NCBI GenBank assembly: GCA_027065045.1
Contig: JAMOOX010000058.1
Span: forward strand, 1-46,430
Length of the DNA stretch: 46,430 bases
Direction of reading: 5' to 3'
Source: Campylobacteraceae bacterium
GTDB taxonomy: Bacteria; Campylobacterota; Campylobacteria; Campylobacterales; Sulfurovaceae
Part shown: positions 23,464 to 31,990 of the stretch, one piece after another
Position numbering within the stretch: the first letter of the stretch is position 1
How the letters are laid out: each line of letters opens with the position of its first letter
The notes under the pieces: generated by a model
Database searches by the model: none
Seen by the model: the letters and a program-made list of their open reading frames with translations, nothing else
Told to the model about the DNA's origin: nothing
Program-made: the position numbers and the translations under genes

Positions 23464-25653
23464 ATGCAAGAAGAGATATTTGAGATAAATGTCAATAATT
23501 TAGATGAGAAATATGAATTTGGTAAAATTGCGAAACAAGCTAGTGGTGCTGTTATGTATAGATGTGGTAAGGCAGTATTAATTGGTGCGATTGCGATAGA
23601 AGAGAAATTAATTGATGAAGACTTTTTACCTCTTACAGTTCAATATAGTGAAAAAGCTTATGCTAATGCCAAAATACCTGGTGGATTTATCAAAAGAGAG
23701 ACAAAACCAGGGGACTTTGAGACTCTTACTTCAAGAATTGTAGATAGGTCAATCCGTCCACTATTCCCAAAAGGGTTTCATTATGAGGTAGTCCTTACTA
23801 TAATGGTAGTAAGTAGTGATGAGAATGTAGATATGCAAATAGCAGCACTTCATACTGCAAATGCCACTCTATTTACCTCTGATATTCCAGTCCAAAGTGC
23901 GATTGCTGGTGTAAGAATAGGTAAAGTAGATGATACAATTATATTAAATCCTACAAACTCTCAACTTCAAAACTCTACTCTTGACCTGCTTGTAGTGGGT
24001 AAGGGAAAAGATGTAATGATGATAGAGATGCGTTCAATTGCATCAATGAAAGCCCAAGTTGAAAACTTTGGTGTATTAGACCCAACTTCTGGTGCAATTC
24101 CATTGACTATTGAACATCAAGAGGCAAATGAGGTATCACAAGAGGAGATGGTAGATATTATTGAGTATGCTTCTCGTGCCATTGATATAGCTACAAGTAG
24201 ATTTGAAGATGATTTCAAAAAGGTAACTAAAACTCCTCTTGAACTACCTTTAGCACAAGATACATTTGATGAAGAGTTATATCAAAAAGTAGGTAGTGAT
24301 TTCTCTAGTGATATTAAAAAAGCTGTATCATCTATGGCAAAAAGTGAAAGAAGTAGTGAACTTAAAAAAGTAGTAGCAAGAGTAATAGAGGATTACTCTA
24401 ACGATGATAATACAATAGATAAAAAAGTGGCTCAAAGTGTAGTAGAGAAGCATAAAAGAGAGATTGTAAGGGCTATGATATTAGATGATAATATTAGAGC
24501 AGATGGAAGGGCATTAGATGAGGTTAGACCTATCTCAATAGAGACCAATATTTTACCAAGTGTTCATGGTTCATGTCTATTTACAAGAGGACAAACTCAA
24601 ACTTTAGTAAGTGCTACTTTAGGTGATGTTAAAGGCGCTCAATCTTATGATTTGATAACTGATAAAAATACACAATATGAGAAACTTATGGTTCATTATA
24701 ACTTCCCAGGCTTTTCAGTAGGAGAGGCTAAATATCAAGGACCTCCAGGGAGAAGAGAACTAGGACATGGTAATTTAGCCAAAAGAGCATTAGAGTCATC
24801 TTTTGATATGAGATATGATGGTAGTGTAAGATTGGTATCAGAGGTTTTAGAGAGTAATGGTTCATCTTCTATGGCTACTGTTTGTGGTGGTTCTCTTGCT
24901 ATGGCTGGAGCAGAGGTAGAGTCTGTATCTTTGGTGGCTGGTGTGGCTATGGGTGTGATTGTAGAGGGTGATAGATATGCAGTTCTTACTGATATTATGG
25001 GATTAGAAGACCATGATGGAGATATGGATTTTAAAATTTGTGGTACTAATGAGGGGATAACTGCTCTTCAACTTGATATAAAACTTGGTGGAATTAAACT
25101 TGAAATTCTAAAAGAGGTATTATCTAAAACAACAGTAGCAAGACAACATATATTATCTATAATGAGAGAGGCTCAAAGCAATATCCAAAAAAGCCAAGCA
25201 CTACCATCAACAGAGTTTTTCCATATTGATCCAAGTAAAATTGTAGATATTATTGGTAAAGCAGGAGCTACAATTAGAGATATAATTGAGAAATTTGAAG
25301 TAAGTATTGATATTAAAAGAGATGTAGGTGGTGTAAAAGTGAGTGGTACTTGCCCAATTAAAGTAGCAGATGCCAAAGCACATATAGAAAAAATAGCCTC
25401 TGCCCCAACTAAAAAACAACAAACTTATGAGATAAACAAAGAGTACAATGGTAAAATCAAAAAAATAGTTGATTTTGGTATGTTTATAGAGATGCCAGAT
25501 GGTTTTGATGCTCTTTTACATATCTCAAAAGTAGCTAAAAGTAGAGTAAATAATTTAGATGAGAGATATAATGTAGGTGATGATATAACAGTAGTTGTAT
25601 TAGAACAAAAGGGTAAAAAAGTAGAATTGGCAACTTTGGAGTATTTAAAGTGA
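23464..25653 (+). CDS. pnp: Polyribonucleotide nucleotidyltransferase (PNPase)
   Basis: This 729-aa enzyme degrades RNA phosphorolytically from the 3' end. It has two RNase PH domains; the second includes LFTRGQTQTLVSATLGD, FPGFSVGEAKYQGPPGRRELGHG and the catalytic DIMGLEDHDGDMDFKI. A KH domain (about 555-615, IIGKAGATIRDIIEKF) and an S1 domain (about 640-728, VDFGMFIEMPDGFDALLHIS) follow. AAGGA lies nine bases before the ATG. serB overlaps its stop. Confidence 0.98.
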   Translation: MQEEIFEINVNNLDEKYEFGKIAKQASGAVMYRCGKAVLIGAIAIEEKLIDEDFLPLTVQYSEKAYANAKIPGGFIKRETKPGDFETLTSRIVDRSIRPLFPKGFHYEVVLTIMVVSSDENVDMQIAALHTANATLFTSDIPVQSAIAGVRIGKVDDTIILNPTNSQLQNSTLDLLVVGKGKDVMMIEMRSIASMKAQVENFGVLDPTSGAIPLTIEHQEANEVSQEEMVDIIEYASRAIDIATSRFEDDFKKVTKTPLELPLAQDTFDEELYQKVGSDFSSDIKKAVSSMAKSERSSELKKVVARVIEDYSNDDNTIDKKVAQSVVEKHKREIVRAMILDDNIRADGRALDEVRPISIETNILPSVHGSCLFTRGQTQTLVSATLGDVKGAQSYDLITDKNTQYEKLMVHYNFPGFSVGEAKYQGPPGRRELGHGNLAKRALESSFDMRYDGSVRLVSEVLESNGSSSMATVCGGSLAMAGAEVESVSLVAGVAMGVIVEGDRYAVLTDIMGLEDHDGDMDFKICGTNEGITALQLDIKLGGIKLEILKEVLSKTTVARQHILSIMREAQSNIQKSQALPSTEFFHIDPSKIVDIIGKAGATIRDIIEKFEVSIDIKRDVGGVKVSGTCPIKVADAKAHIEKIASAPTKKQQTYEINKEYNGKIKKIVDFGMFIEMPDGFDALLHISKVAKSRVNNLDERYNVGDDITVVVLEQKGKKVELATLEYLK

Positions 25654-26282
25654 GAGAATTTAGCAAATTAGCAGTTTTTGATTTTGACTCTACTCTAATG
25701 GACGGAGAAACTATAGACTTTTTAGCCAAACCATTAGGATTAGAAGAGAAAGTAGCATCTATTACAGAGAGAGCAATGGCAGGAAAGCTTGACTTTTTTG
25801 ACTCTCTCTCTACAAGAGTAGCACTTTTAAAAGGGTTGAAGAAATCAGTAGTAGATGATATTTGTAGAGATTTACCATTAATGAATGGAGCAAAAGAGGT
25901 AATAGAGGGACTTAAAGCCAAAGGATATACGGTAGTATGTTTCTCTGGTGGATTTAGAAATGCCACCTCTCCTGCTTCAAAAGAGCTAGGAATTGATGCT
26001 GATTTTGCTAATATCTTACATGATGAAAATGGAATACTCACTGGAAAAGTAGGTGGCGATATGATGTTTTCAAGCTCAAAAGGAGATATGATAGTAAGAC
26101 TTCAAAACCTATTATCTATTGGAAGAGAAGATACACTTGTAGTTGGAGATGGAGCAAATGACCTTAGTATGTTTGCCCATGCAGATACAAGAGTAGCATT
26201 TTGTGCTAAACCTATACTTAAAGAGGCATCTACTAATATAGTAGATACCAAAGATTTAAGAGAGATTTTGAAGATTGTATAG
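25650..26282 (+). CDS. serB: Phosphoserine phosphatase
   Basis: This 210-aa HAD enzyme makes serine from phosphoserine. It has DFDSTLMDGE (catalytic Asp11 and Asp13), FSGGFRNAT (motif II), a Lys in SSSKGDM and GDGANDLSMF (motif IV). It lacks the N-terminal ACT domains of longer SerB proteins. The start is GTG, overlapping the pnp stop by four bases (GTGA), so it is translationally coupled. Confidence 0.93.
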   Translation: MREFSKLAVFDFDSTLMDGETIDFLAKPLGLEEKVASITERAMAGKLDFFDSLSTRVALLKGLKKSVVDDICRDLPLMNGAKEVIEGLKAKGYTVVCFSGGFRNATSPASKELGIDADFANILHDENGILTGKVGGDMMFSSSKGDMIVRLQNLLSIGREDTLVVGDGANDLSMFAHADTRVAFCAKPILKEASTNIVDTKDLREILKIV

Positions 26283-26517
26283 ATACAATGTAATTGAACT
26301 ATTTGCAGGTGCAGGTGGTTTAGCTTTGGGACTAGAACAAGCAGGGTTTAATACTAAAATTGCTGTTGAGATTAATAAATGGGCAGTTAAAACATTAAAA
26401 AAGAATAGACCAAATTGGAATGTTATACAAGAAGATATAACAAAAATTTCAGAGAATGGAATAAAAGACTATTTAAAAGATAATGAAGAGATAGACCTTT
26501 TTTCATTTCTTATCTAA
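26275..26517 (+). pseudogene. Truncated DNA (cytosine-5) methyltransferase, N-terminus only
   Basis: The 80 codons match the start of a C5-cytosine methyltransferase: YRYNVIELFAGAGGLALGLEQAGF is motif I with its AdoMet loop (read as VIELFAGAGG), then AVEINKWAVKTLKKNRP (motif II) and EDITKI. The frame breaks just after EEIDLF, where GGPPCQ-type motif IV with the catalytic Cys should come, and ends at a TAA. Nothing of the remaining 200 or more residues is visible downstream. It starts from TTG inside the end of serB. It is a broken gene, probably from a lost restriction-modification system. Confidence 0.87.
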
Positions 26518-26711
26518 TTTTACTCTTTTTTAGATTAGAGTTATTTTTTAGTTGTTTGTTTTCCTTGGGGTATTATAACGCGAGAGCTTTAACTTTCCTT
26601 AGTGGGTGGGGATTTAGTCGTTGCTTAAGGAAGGTTTGGGGCGAAGTCGGGAGATAAACTATTAGGTAAATTATATCTATATCTTAGTCAAAATGGGTAT
26701 TTAAGAGCATA
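26518..26711. other. GC-richer structured non-coding segment
   Basis: This 194-base interval follows the methyltransferase break. Its middle (about 26565-26660) is clearly richer in G and C than its neighbours. It contains an 11-bp stem with one G-U pair: 26591-26601 with 26626-26636 (AACTTTCCTTA and TAAGGAAGGTT) around a 24-base loop. No frame gives a convincing protein. It may be a mobile-element end, a structured RNA or foreign DNA left by the event that cut the methyltransferase. Confidence 0.5.
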
Positions 26712-27257
26712 TTAATCTATCTTGTTATATATACTCTTTGATAACCTATTAAATGCTTGACTCATAGCTTTTACTACTGCTTCACTACTATTTTTATGTT
26801 TTACTATTGTATTAAATTGATATATGGTTCGTTTATCAAATTTTTTATTATATATTTTATAGGTAGATTTTAGTTCTACCACCTCTTCATTTGATATAAA
26901 CTTAGTGATTACTATTTTAATATTTATATTTGGTAGTTTTGATATATTCCATGGGTACTCTGTGATATTTGATTTTGGTAGTCTCTCTTGTATATATCTA
27001 ATTATCTCTTTTTGCAATCTTTTATCTATGTTGCCTATCCATTTAGCATCACTTTTATACTCTATTTTATTGCCTTTTAATATAGCTAACTTACCAGATA
27101 ATAGGTATTGTGGCATATCTATTTTGGCAATTCCAATGCTTGTTTTAATATTTCTAGTAGATATTTTATCTAAACTATCCATACCTATTAGATATATAGA
27201 TGAAGTACAGCTATTAAGTAGTAGTAATATCGTAATTAATATAGTTTTTTTTATCAT
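26712..27257 (-). CDS. pqiC: PqiC-like outer-membrane lipoprotein
   Basis: The protein of about 181 aa has a lipoprotein signal ending LLLLNSCTSS, so Cys18 or so is lipidated. A domain of the ABC-type transport auxiliary (DUF330/PqiC) kind follows. It is the outer-membrane part of the Pqi intermembrane lipid-transport system. I start at 27257 (MIKKTIL) because GGAG lies six bases upstream; this ATG overlaps the pqiB stop. It is the last gene of the psd-HAD-pqiA-pqiB-pqiC run. Confidence 0.82.
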   Translation of the reverse strand: MIKKTILITILLLLNSCTSSIYLIGMDSLDKISTRNIKTSIGIAKIDMPQYLLSGKLAILKGNKIEYKSDAKWIGNIDKRLQKEIIRYIQERLPKSNITEYPWNISKLPNINIKIVITKFISNEEVVELKSTYKIYNKKFDKRTIYQFNTIVKHKNSSEAVVKAMSQAFNRLSKSIYNKID

Positions 27258-27258
27258 T

Positions 27259-28878
27259 TTAATCTCCAAATATTAGTGAATTAGGTTTTTTATTTAGTTT
27301 TGTTGCAAATTTATTCATAGATATTGATGCCTCTGTAAGTTGTTTTAACATATCAGAGAATTGACTTGCTAATATTGATTTCTCTCCATCTCCATCACTT
27401 AGTTTTGTCATAGATGTTATTAGCTTATCTAGTTTTTTTATAGTTTTATTAAGAGAAGATGGGAGTCTTTTCATATCTTTTTGAGCTAATATTTTATTGA
27501 GAAGTGATGCACTGCTATTAAACTCTAAGAGTAGGTTTGTGATTGGTTTATTACTATCATCTATAAGTTTAGTTGTAGATACAAGTAGCTCTTTAAGAGG
27601 AAGATTTTTAAATTTATTGAATATAATATTAAGGTTTTTTATAATTTCACTCTCTGTTTGTTTATATGTAGGAAATATAAAATTACTATTTTTAGCCATT
27701 TTAATAGTCTGATTTTTATCATCTTCTACAAAGTCTAAATCTATAAATATGGTATTTGTAATAGGGTTTTCTGTATCTACTCTTGCTCTTAGTCCCATTC
27801 TAACGGCATCTTTTAGATTATCAAATCCATCTTTATATCTAATATTTTTATCATAAAAAGCAGATGTATCAATGGTTGTTTCTAGTTTTGTTTTGATTTT
27901 TTTATCTTTAATATCATAATTAAACTCTATTCTTGTAATCTCTCCAATAATATAATCATTAAATTTCACACTTGCATATTGATTGATATTAGACATCTTA
28001 TCATCAAATTCCATTATAAATCTTTTTATATAAGTCCCACCAACTCCTAGTTTTTTATTTAGAGATGCCGAACGGCTTTGATATAGTGCAAATCTATAAT
28101 CTTTGGGTATCTCTATCTCTTCTATATTAAAATTTGTAGAAAATTCCAATCCACCTTTTAATATATCCCCAATTGGTGCAAAATTTATATTAAGGTTACT
28201 ATTTTCAAAATTAATATCTAATGCACTTCTTATCCAAAATTTACTGCTAATATTAATATATTTTGTATATCTATTTTCTATTAATATAACAATATCCATT
28301 CTCATATTATCATCAAGTTCTACCTTATCTATTCTACCAACTTCTATATTTTTATAAAATACGGGACTATTTTTACTTACATTTATATGCGTTTTATTGG
28401 TTGTAAGGGTATAATATATTCCATCACCTCTACTTTTATGAGGTTTATTTAGACCTTGAAATATTTTTTTGAATGATTTATCTTTTTGGGTATATAATCC
28501 AATATAAGCACCTGATATAAGAGTCTCTAGTCCTGATATTCCACTACTATCAACTTCTGGTTTAACTATCCAAAATTCTGTTTTATTATTGAGATACTTT
28601 TTTGTGCCTTTATCCATTCTTACTACTACAACTACACCCTCACTATCATCATCTAATAATATCTTTGTTACTTCACCAATAGCAACATTTCTATATTGTA
28701 CTTTACTCTTGACTTTTAATCCACTACTTGAATCAAAATATATTCTAATCTCTTTTCCCATTTGCGAGAAGTGTTGGTATGCTAATGATATAGTAATTAA
28801 AAATGCTATAATGGGTACTATCCAAATTGAAGTAAATAGTTTAAATCCAAAATTTTTTTTGATTTTAGGCTCTTTCAT
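27259..28878 (-). CDS. pqiB: PqiB-like protein with several MCE domains
   Basis: The 539-aa protein has one N-terminal membrane helix (about 13-33, IVPIIAFLITISLAY) and three MCE/MlaD repeats. Landmarks are IRIYFDSSSGLKVKSKVQYRN, then SPVFYKNIEVGRIDKVEL, then a degenerate third. A helical C-terminus rich in Leu, Ser and Lys follows. PqiB-type proteins form periplasm-spanning tubes that move lipids between membranes. It lies between pqiA and pqiC, as in other genomes. Confidence 0.92.
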   Translation of the reverse strand: MKEPKIKKNFGFKLFTSIWIVPIIAFLITISLAYQHFSQMGKEIRIYFDSSSGLKVKSKVQYRNVAIGEVTKILLDDDSEGVVVVVRMDKGTKKYLNNKTEFWIVKPEVDSSGISGLETLISGAYIGLYTQKDKSFKKIFQGLNKPHKSRGDGIYYTLTTNKTHINVSKNSPVFYKNIEVGRIDKVELDDNMRMDIVILIENRYTKYINISSKFWIRSALDINFENSNLNINFAPIGDILKGGLEFSTNFNIEEIEIPKDYRFALYQSRSASLNKKLGVGGTYIKRFIMEFDDKMSNINQYASVKFNDYIIGEITRIEFNYDIKDKKIKTKLETTIDTSAFYDKNIRYKDGFDNLKDAVRMGLRARVDTENPITNTIFIDLDFVEDDKNQTIKMAKNSNFIFPTYKQTESEIIKNLNIIFNKFKNLPLKELLVSTTKLIDDSNKPITNLLLEFNSSASLLNKILAQKDMKRLPSSLNKTIKKLDKLITSMTKLSDGDGEKSILASQFSDMLKQLTEASISMNKFATKLNKKPNSLIFGD

Positions 28879-28898
28879 ATTAGTTTTATCCTTTAAAT

Positions 28899-29474
28899 TT
28901 AATCCATTGTTCGTGTATCAAATGATAGAGCAGAGAGTAGGGTAAAAAATACCATAATAGCAAATGCCGTTGATGCACTTCCTGCAATGATTTCTATATT
29001 ATCAATATGAACTAATGATGCTAAAATAGCTACTACAAATACATCAATCATAGACCATGGACCAATTATCTCTGTAATATAGAATATTCTATGTTTGCTA
29101 TGGTGGTCTTTATGACTATTTAACTTTGTAGATATTATTAAGTATATTAATAGAATAAACTTAATAATAGGTACAAATACAGATGCAAATAGAATAATTA
29201 ATGCAATACCATAAGAACCATTCTCATATATATGTATAATTCCCTCAATAATATTACTCTCTTGGCTTACTCCAAATTGAGTTACTATAAGCATAGGATA
29301 TATATTAGCAGGAATAAAAGCTATTATGGCCGTAGTTAAATATGCCGTTGTGAGGTTTAGACTATATTGTTTGTTTTTGTATATTTTTTTATGACATCTT
29401 CTACACTCTATCTCATCTCCTGTATCTATATTGACAGCTTCACACTTAGGGCATCGTATAAGCTTACTACTCAT
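28899..29474 (-). CDS. pqiA: PqiA-like protein, second half
   Basis: The protein of about 191 aa has a zinc ribbon (CPKCEAVNIDTGDEIECRRC at about 7-26) and then four membrane helices with the PqiA core (NIYPMLIV and GPWSMIDVFVVAILASLV). In many bacteria PqiA is one protein with two such modules; here the modules are separate genes. I start at MSSKLIRCP (29474), which has AGGG eight bases upstream and overlaps the first half by eight bases. Confidence 0.85.
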   Translation of the reverse strand: MSSKLIRCPKCEAVNIDTGDEIECRRCHKKIYKNKQYSLNLTTAYLTTAIIAFIPANIYPMLIVTQFGVSQESNIIEGIIHIYENGSYGIALIILFASVFVPIIKFILLIYLIISTKLNSHKDHHSKHRIFYITEIIGPWSMIDVFVVAILASLVHIDNIEIIAGSASTAFAIMVFFTLLSALSFDTRTMD

Positions 29475-30093
29475 TATAAGCCCTATCATACATCTGCCAT
29501 AAATTAAAAATCTTGATATGACTTGTAATATAAATCTCTAATAGTATAAAGATAAGTAGTGAATAAAATGATACATCAAATGATATATCAAATGAATTAG
29601 CTAATTTAACTAATGCCACAAGAATACTAATCAAAAATATATCCAACATATTCCAATGGCTAAGATTAGATATTAAGACTAATATCTCTCTAGCATACTC
29701 TGGATATATTTTCATTTTCAGTAATATAGCAATAGATATATATAAAGTTATAGATAAAAGAGGAATAATAAATATAAATAGTGCAATAAAGATACCCACA
29801 ATATAGTATTGCATATCAAAAAGACGAAAAAGCATAGATAAGATATTAAGCGATTCATAGCTATACATTATATCCATTTTGATAATAGTAAAAGAGTTTG
29901 CAAGAATAAAAAACATTATCGCAGATATACTAATAGCTAATAGTTTATCTAGCATTTTGCTATCAGTTTTTTTATATAGCATTGCATTACATCTATTACA
30001 GTGTGCTTGTGAGTGTGGTTTAAGTTCTATAATTGTATGAATTTCATTGCATTTATAACATATTACTAATTTATCTAAATCTTTATAATCTAT
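29467..30093 (-). CDS. pqiA: PqiA-like protein, first half, apparent ATA start
   Basis: From the first ATG (29982) this would be 171 aa and lack its zinc ribbon. The same frame stays open upstream and encodes the missing ribbon (CYKCNEIH at 30060 onward, then HCNRCNAM), which the family needs. No ATG, GTG or TTG lies between the upstream stop (30099-30097) and the ribbon. AGGAG (30105-30101) stands seven bases before an in-frame ATA (30093-30091), giving a 208-aa protein. Four membrane helices and SHWNMLDIFLISILVALV follow. The start lies inside the end of the HAD gene. Confidence 0.75.
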   Translation of the reverse strand: MDYKDLDKLVICYKCNEIHTIIELKPHSQAHCNRCNAMLYKKTDSKMLDKLLAISISAIMFFILANSFTIIKMDIMYSYESLNILSMLFRLFDMQYYIVGIFIALFIFIIPLLSITLYISIAILLKMKIYPEYAREILVLISNLSHWNMLDIFLISILVALVKLANSFDISFDVSFYSLLIFILLEIYITSHIKIFNLWQMYDRAYNE

Positions 30094-30700
30094 CTCTTAG
30101 CTCCTCTACACTCAAAATTGCACTCTTATCATCATCACTAAAGCCCCAATTTACCATCAAATAATCAATATTAGCACTCCTACTAGCCAATAAATCACGG
30201 CTACCATCTCCAATAAATATAGCATTCTCATTAGAGATATTAAGCTTATCTAAAATCTTAAATAGCATATCAGGGCTAGGTTTACTAGCCTCTACCTCAT
30301 CATGACATACAATAGCATCAAATAGATGAAAGATATTCAAAAATTTTAATGACTCAATAGTAGATATTTTATAAGCATTTGTAGCTAATGCCAACTTTTT
30401 ATTATGAGCTTTTATATCCTCTAGCATATCTTTGATACCATCATATACTATCAACTCTTTATGATGGTTTGCACTATAATAGCTATTAAACCACTCCTCA
30501 TGGATTGGTTCAAACTCTTCTATATTATAAAAGTGTTTAGCAGGGTTTAGAGTATGATTATTGACATCTTTTAATATATCTTCACTTCTCATAGGCTCTA
30601 AATGTAGCTTCCCCCTCACAAAATTAATAGCATTAGCTATGGTAATAGAACTATCTATCAAAGTCCCATCCATATCAAAAATATATAACTCCTTTTTTAT
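30083..30700 (-). CDS. HAD-family hydrolase, apparent ATA start
   Basis: This phosphoglycolate-phosphatase-like HAD protein has the nucleophile motif FDMDGTLID, LATNAYKIST (motif II), SKPSPDMLFK (motif III Lys) and FIGDGSRDLLAS (motif IV). The only ATG near the start (30673) lies within FDMDGT and would delete the catalytic Asp. The frame continues upstream as KKELYIFD without ATG, GTG or TTG. An AGGAG (30712-30708) lies seven bases before ATA at 30700-30698, which overlaps the psd stop. I therefore give ATA as the likely start (205 aa). Confidence 0.78.
   Translation of the reverse strand: MKKELYIFDMDGTLIDSSITIANAINFVRGKLHLEPMRSEDILKDVNNHTLNPAKHFYNIEEFEPIHEEWFNSYYSANHHKELIVYDGIKDMLEDIKAHNKKLALATNAYKISTIESLKFLNIFHLFDAIVCHDEVEASKPSPDMLFKILDKLNISNENAIFIGDGSRDLLASRSANIDYLMVNWGFSDDDKSAILSVEELRDRL
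30101..30105 (-). promoter_or_regulatory. Ribosome site for the first pqiA gene
   Basis: AGGAG on the minus strand, seven bases before the in-frame ATA at 30093. It also lies within HAD codons for VEEL, so chance cannot be excluded. Confidence 0.5.
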
Positions 30701-31512
30701 AATAATACTCCTATTCTTTCTCCAAATTTCACATTTTGTCCCTCTTTTACATCAGGAATAATAGCATCTTTTTGAGATAACATTACAATAGTTGAACCCA
30801 TCTTAAAATATCCAAAAAGCTCACTGATTTTGAGTTTCAAATCACTATACTCATAATATGACTCTTCGTGAAGTTTGATATTTATAGTGATATTCTCTTC
30901 AAATGATACCACCATCTGCCCCACATTCAAAGCCCCCACAAGAACCAAAAAGTGAATTTTATCTTTTCTATCTTTTACTTTAATTACCACTCTCTCATTT
31001 TCAATAAATAGATTTTTCTTTTTTGTGAGATAACGATTATTTACAGGATATAATTTCCCAGGTATATGAGTAATACTTAATACTTGTAAATCCATTGGAA
31101 TATGGTATCTATGATAATCTTTTGGAGATAGATAAAAGTTTATAAACTCTCCTCCCTCCAACATCTTATCATACCCCGTATATTGCTTACCCAAAAGTTC
31201 ATTAAGTCTATACTCCATACCCTTAATCTGATAAGCATAACCATCTTCTATCTTACCACAATCACTAATAAGTGCATCAACAGGTGATATTAGAGTATAT
31301 TTTGTATTTATTTTTCTAGGAGTTTTGAACTCTCTAATAAAAAGTTTGTTAAGTGTTTTATAACTATTTGGAGTATCAAATTCACTCATATTAAGCCCCA
31401 TTAACTTTACATAACCTGTATTAATAATACCTTGAATTGGTTTGGAGAACTCTCTATTGGCAAATTTACCAAAAACTTGTGATATATAAGAAGTGATGTG
31501 CTGTTTTGACAT
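30697..31512 (-). CDS. psd: Phosphatidylserine decarboxylase
   Basis: The 271-aa pro-enzyme makes phosphatidylethanolamine. Seen are FIREFK, SPVDALISDCG, the HRYHIP motif with the catalytic His, PVNNRYL, and near the C-terminus KMGSTIVML. The Gly-Ser bond in GST is where the chain self-cleaves to make the pyruvoyl group. It heads a run of membrane-lipid genes (HAD, pqiA, pqiB, pqiC). AAGG precedes the ATG. Confidence 0.96.
   Translation of the reverse strand: MSKQHITSYISQVFGKFANREFSKPIQGIINTGYVKLMGLNMSEFDTPNSYKTLNKLFIREFKTPRKINTKYTLISPVDALISDCGKIEDGYAYQIKGMEYRLNELLGKQYTGYDKMLEGGEFINFYLSPKDYHRYHIPMDLQVLSITHIPGKLYPVNNRYLTKKKNLFIENERVVIKVKDRKDKIHFLVLVGALNVGQMVVSFEENITINIKLHEESYYEYSDLKLKISELFGYFKMGSTIVMLSQKDAIIPDVKEGQNVKFGERIGVLL
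30708..30712 (-). promoter_or_regulatory. Ribosome site for the HAD hydrolase
   Basis: AGGAG on the minus strand, seven bases before the ATA start at 30700 that overlaps the psd stop codon. It lies inside the final psd codons. Confidence 0.55.
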
Positions 31513-31577
31513 CTTGAACCTTTTTTTAGGGTATTATATCATATCTATTTTACAACATACTTTAAGGAAGCAAAAGA

Positions 31578-31583
31578 TATAAT
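31578..31583 (+). promoter_or_regulatory. -10 box of the tRNA-Val gene
   Basis: A perfect TATAAT stands 14 bases before the tRNA 5' end. No clear -35 box is visible, as is common in Campylobacterota. Confidence 0.65.
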
Positions 31584-31597
31584 TTGGACTTCAAAAT

Positions 31598-31672
31598 GAT
31601 CGCGTAACTCAGTGGTAGAGTACTTCCTTGACATGGAAGAAGTCGTTGGTTCAAGTCCAATCGTGATCACCA
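31598..31672 (+). tRNA. tRNA-Val (GAC), CCA encoded
   Basis: The acceptor arms GATCGCG and CGTGATC pair with one G-U. The D-loop contains AGTGGTAGAGT. The anticodon arm CTTCC-TTGACAT-GGAAG carries GAC, which reads GUC (valine). The T arm has GGTTCAAGTCC. CCA is encoded at 31670-31672. It stands alone on the plus strand between psd and a cupin gene. Confidence 0.96.
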
Positions 31673-31690
31673 TAATTATAAAGTACTCAA

Positions 31691-31987
31691 ATGAATATAC
31701 TCAAAAACATAAACCCCCCAATAAATAGCGAAAAATTCACCACACTACTCGCTCATAAAAATATAAAAATAGTTAGAATTATAAGTTCTGATAATTTAGA
31801 TACCATAGAGTATATTCAAGATGAAGATGAGTGGGTATTGATTATAGAGGGTAGGGCAACTATTAAAATGAATAATAAACTACATAATCTAATTAAAGGT
31901 GATACCCTATTTATCCCATCTCAAACAAATCATACTATTGAAAATGTTGAAAATGGGACAATATGGTTAGCTATTCATATATTTTAA
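31691..31987 (+). CDS. Small cupin-domain protein
   Basis: This 98-aa single-domain cupin has DEWVLIIEGRATIKMNNK, then LIKGDTLFIPSQTNHTIEN, with a Glu and a His as possible metal ligands. Small cupins of this type are often metal-binding but have diverse roles; no specific one can be given. No clear ribosome site precedes the ATG, 19 bases after the tRNA. It converges on the DUF302 gene. Confidence 0.85.
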   Translation: MNILKNINPPINSEKFTTLLAHKNIKIVRIISSDNLDTIEYIQDEDEWVLIIEGRATIKMNNKLHNLIKGDTLFIPSQTNHTIENVENGTIWLAIHIF

Positions 31988-31990
31988 TCA

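Noticed and set aside
25535-26041. 168-codon minus-strand frame over pnp and serB
   Set aside because: It runs antisense to two well-conserved enzymes and has no recognisable domain.
26512-26535. Hairpin ATCTAA/TTAGAT after the methyltransferase fragment as a terminator
   Set aside because: The stem is only six weak base pairs and the T-rich stretch is not directly adjacent, so it is not listed as a terminator.
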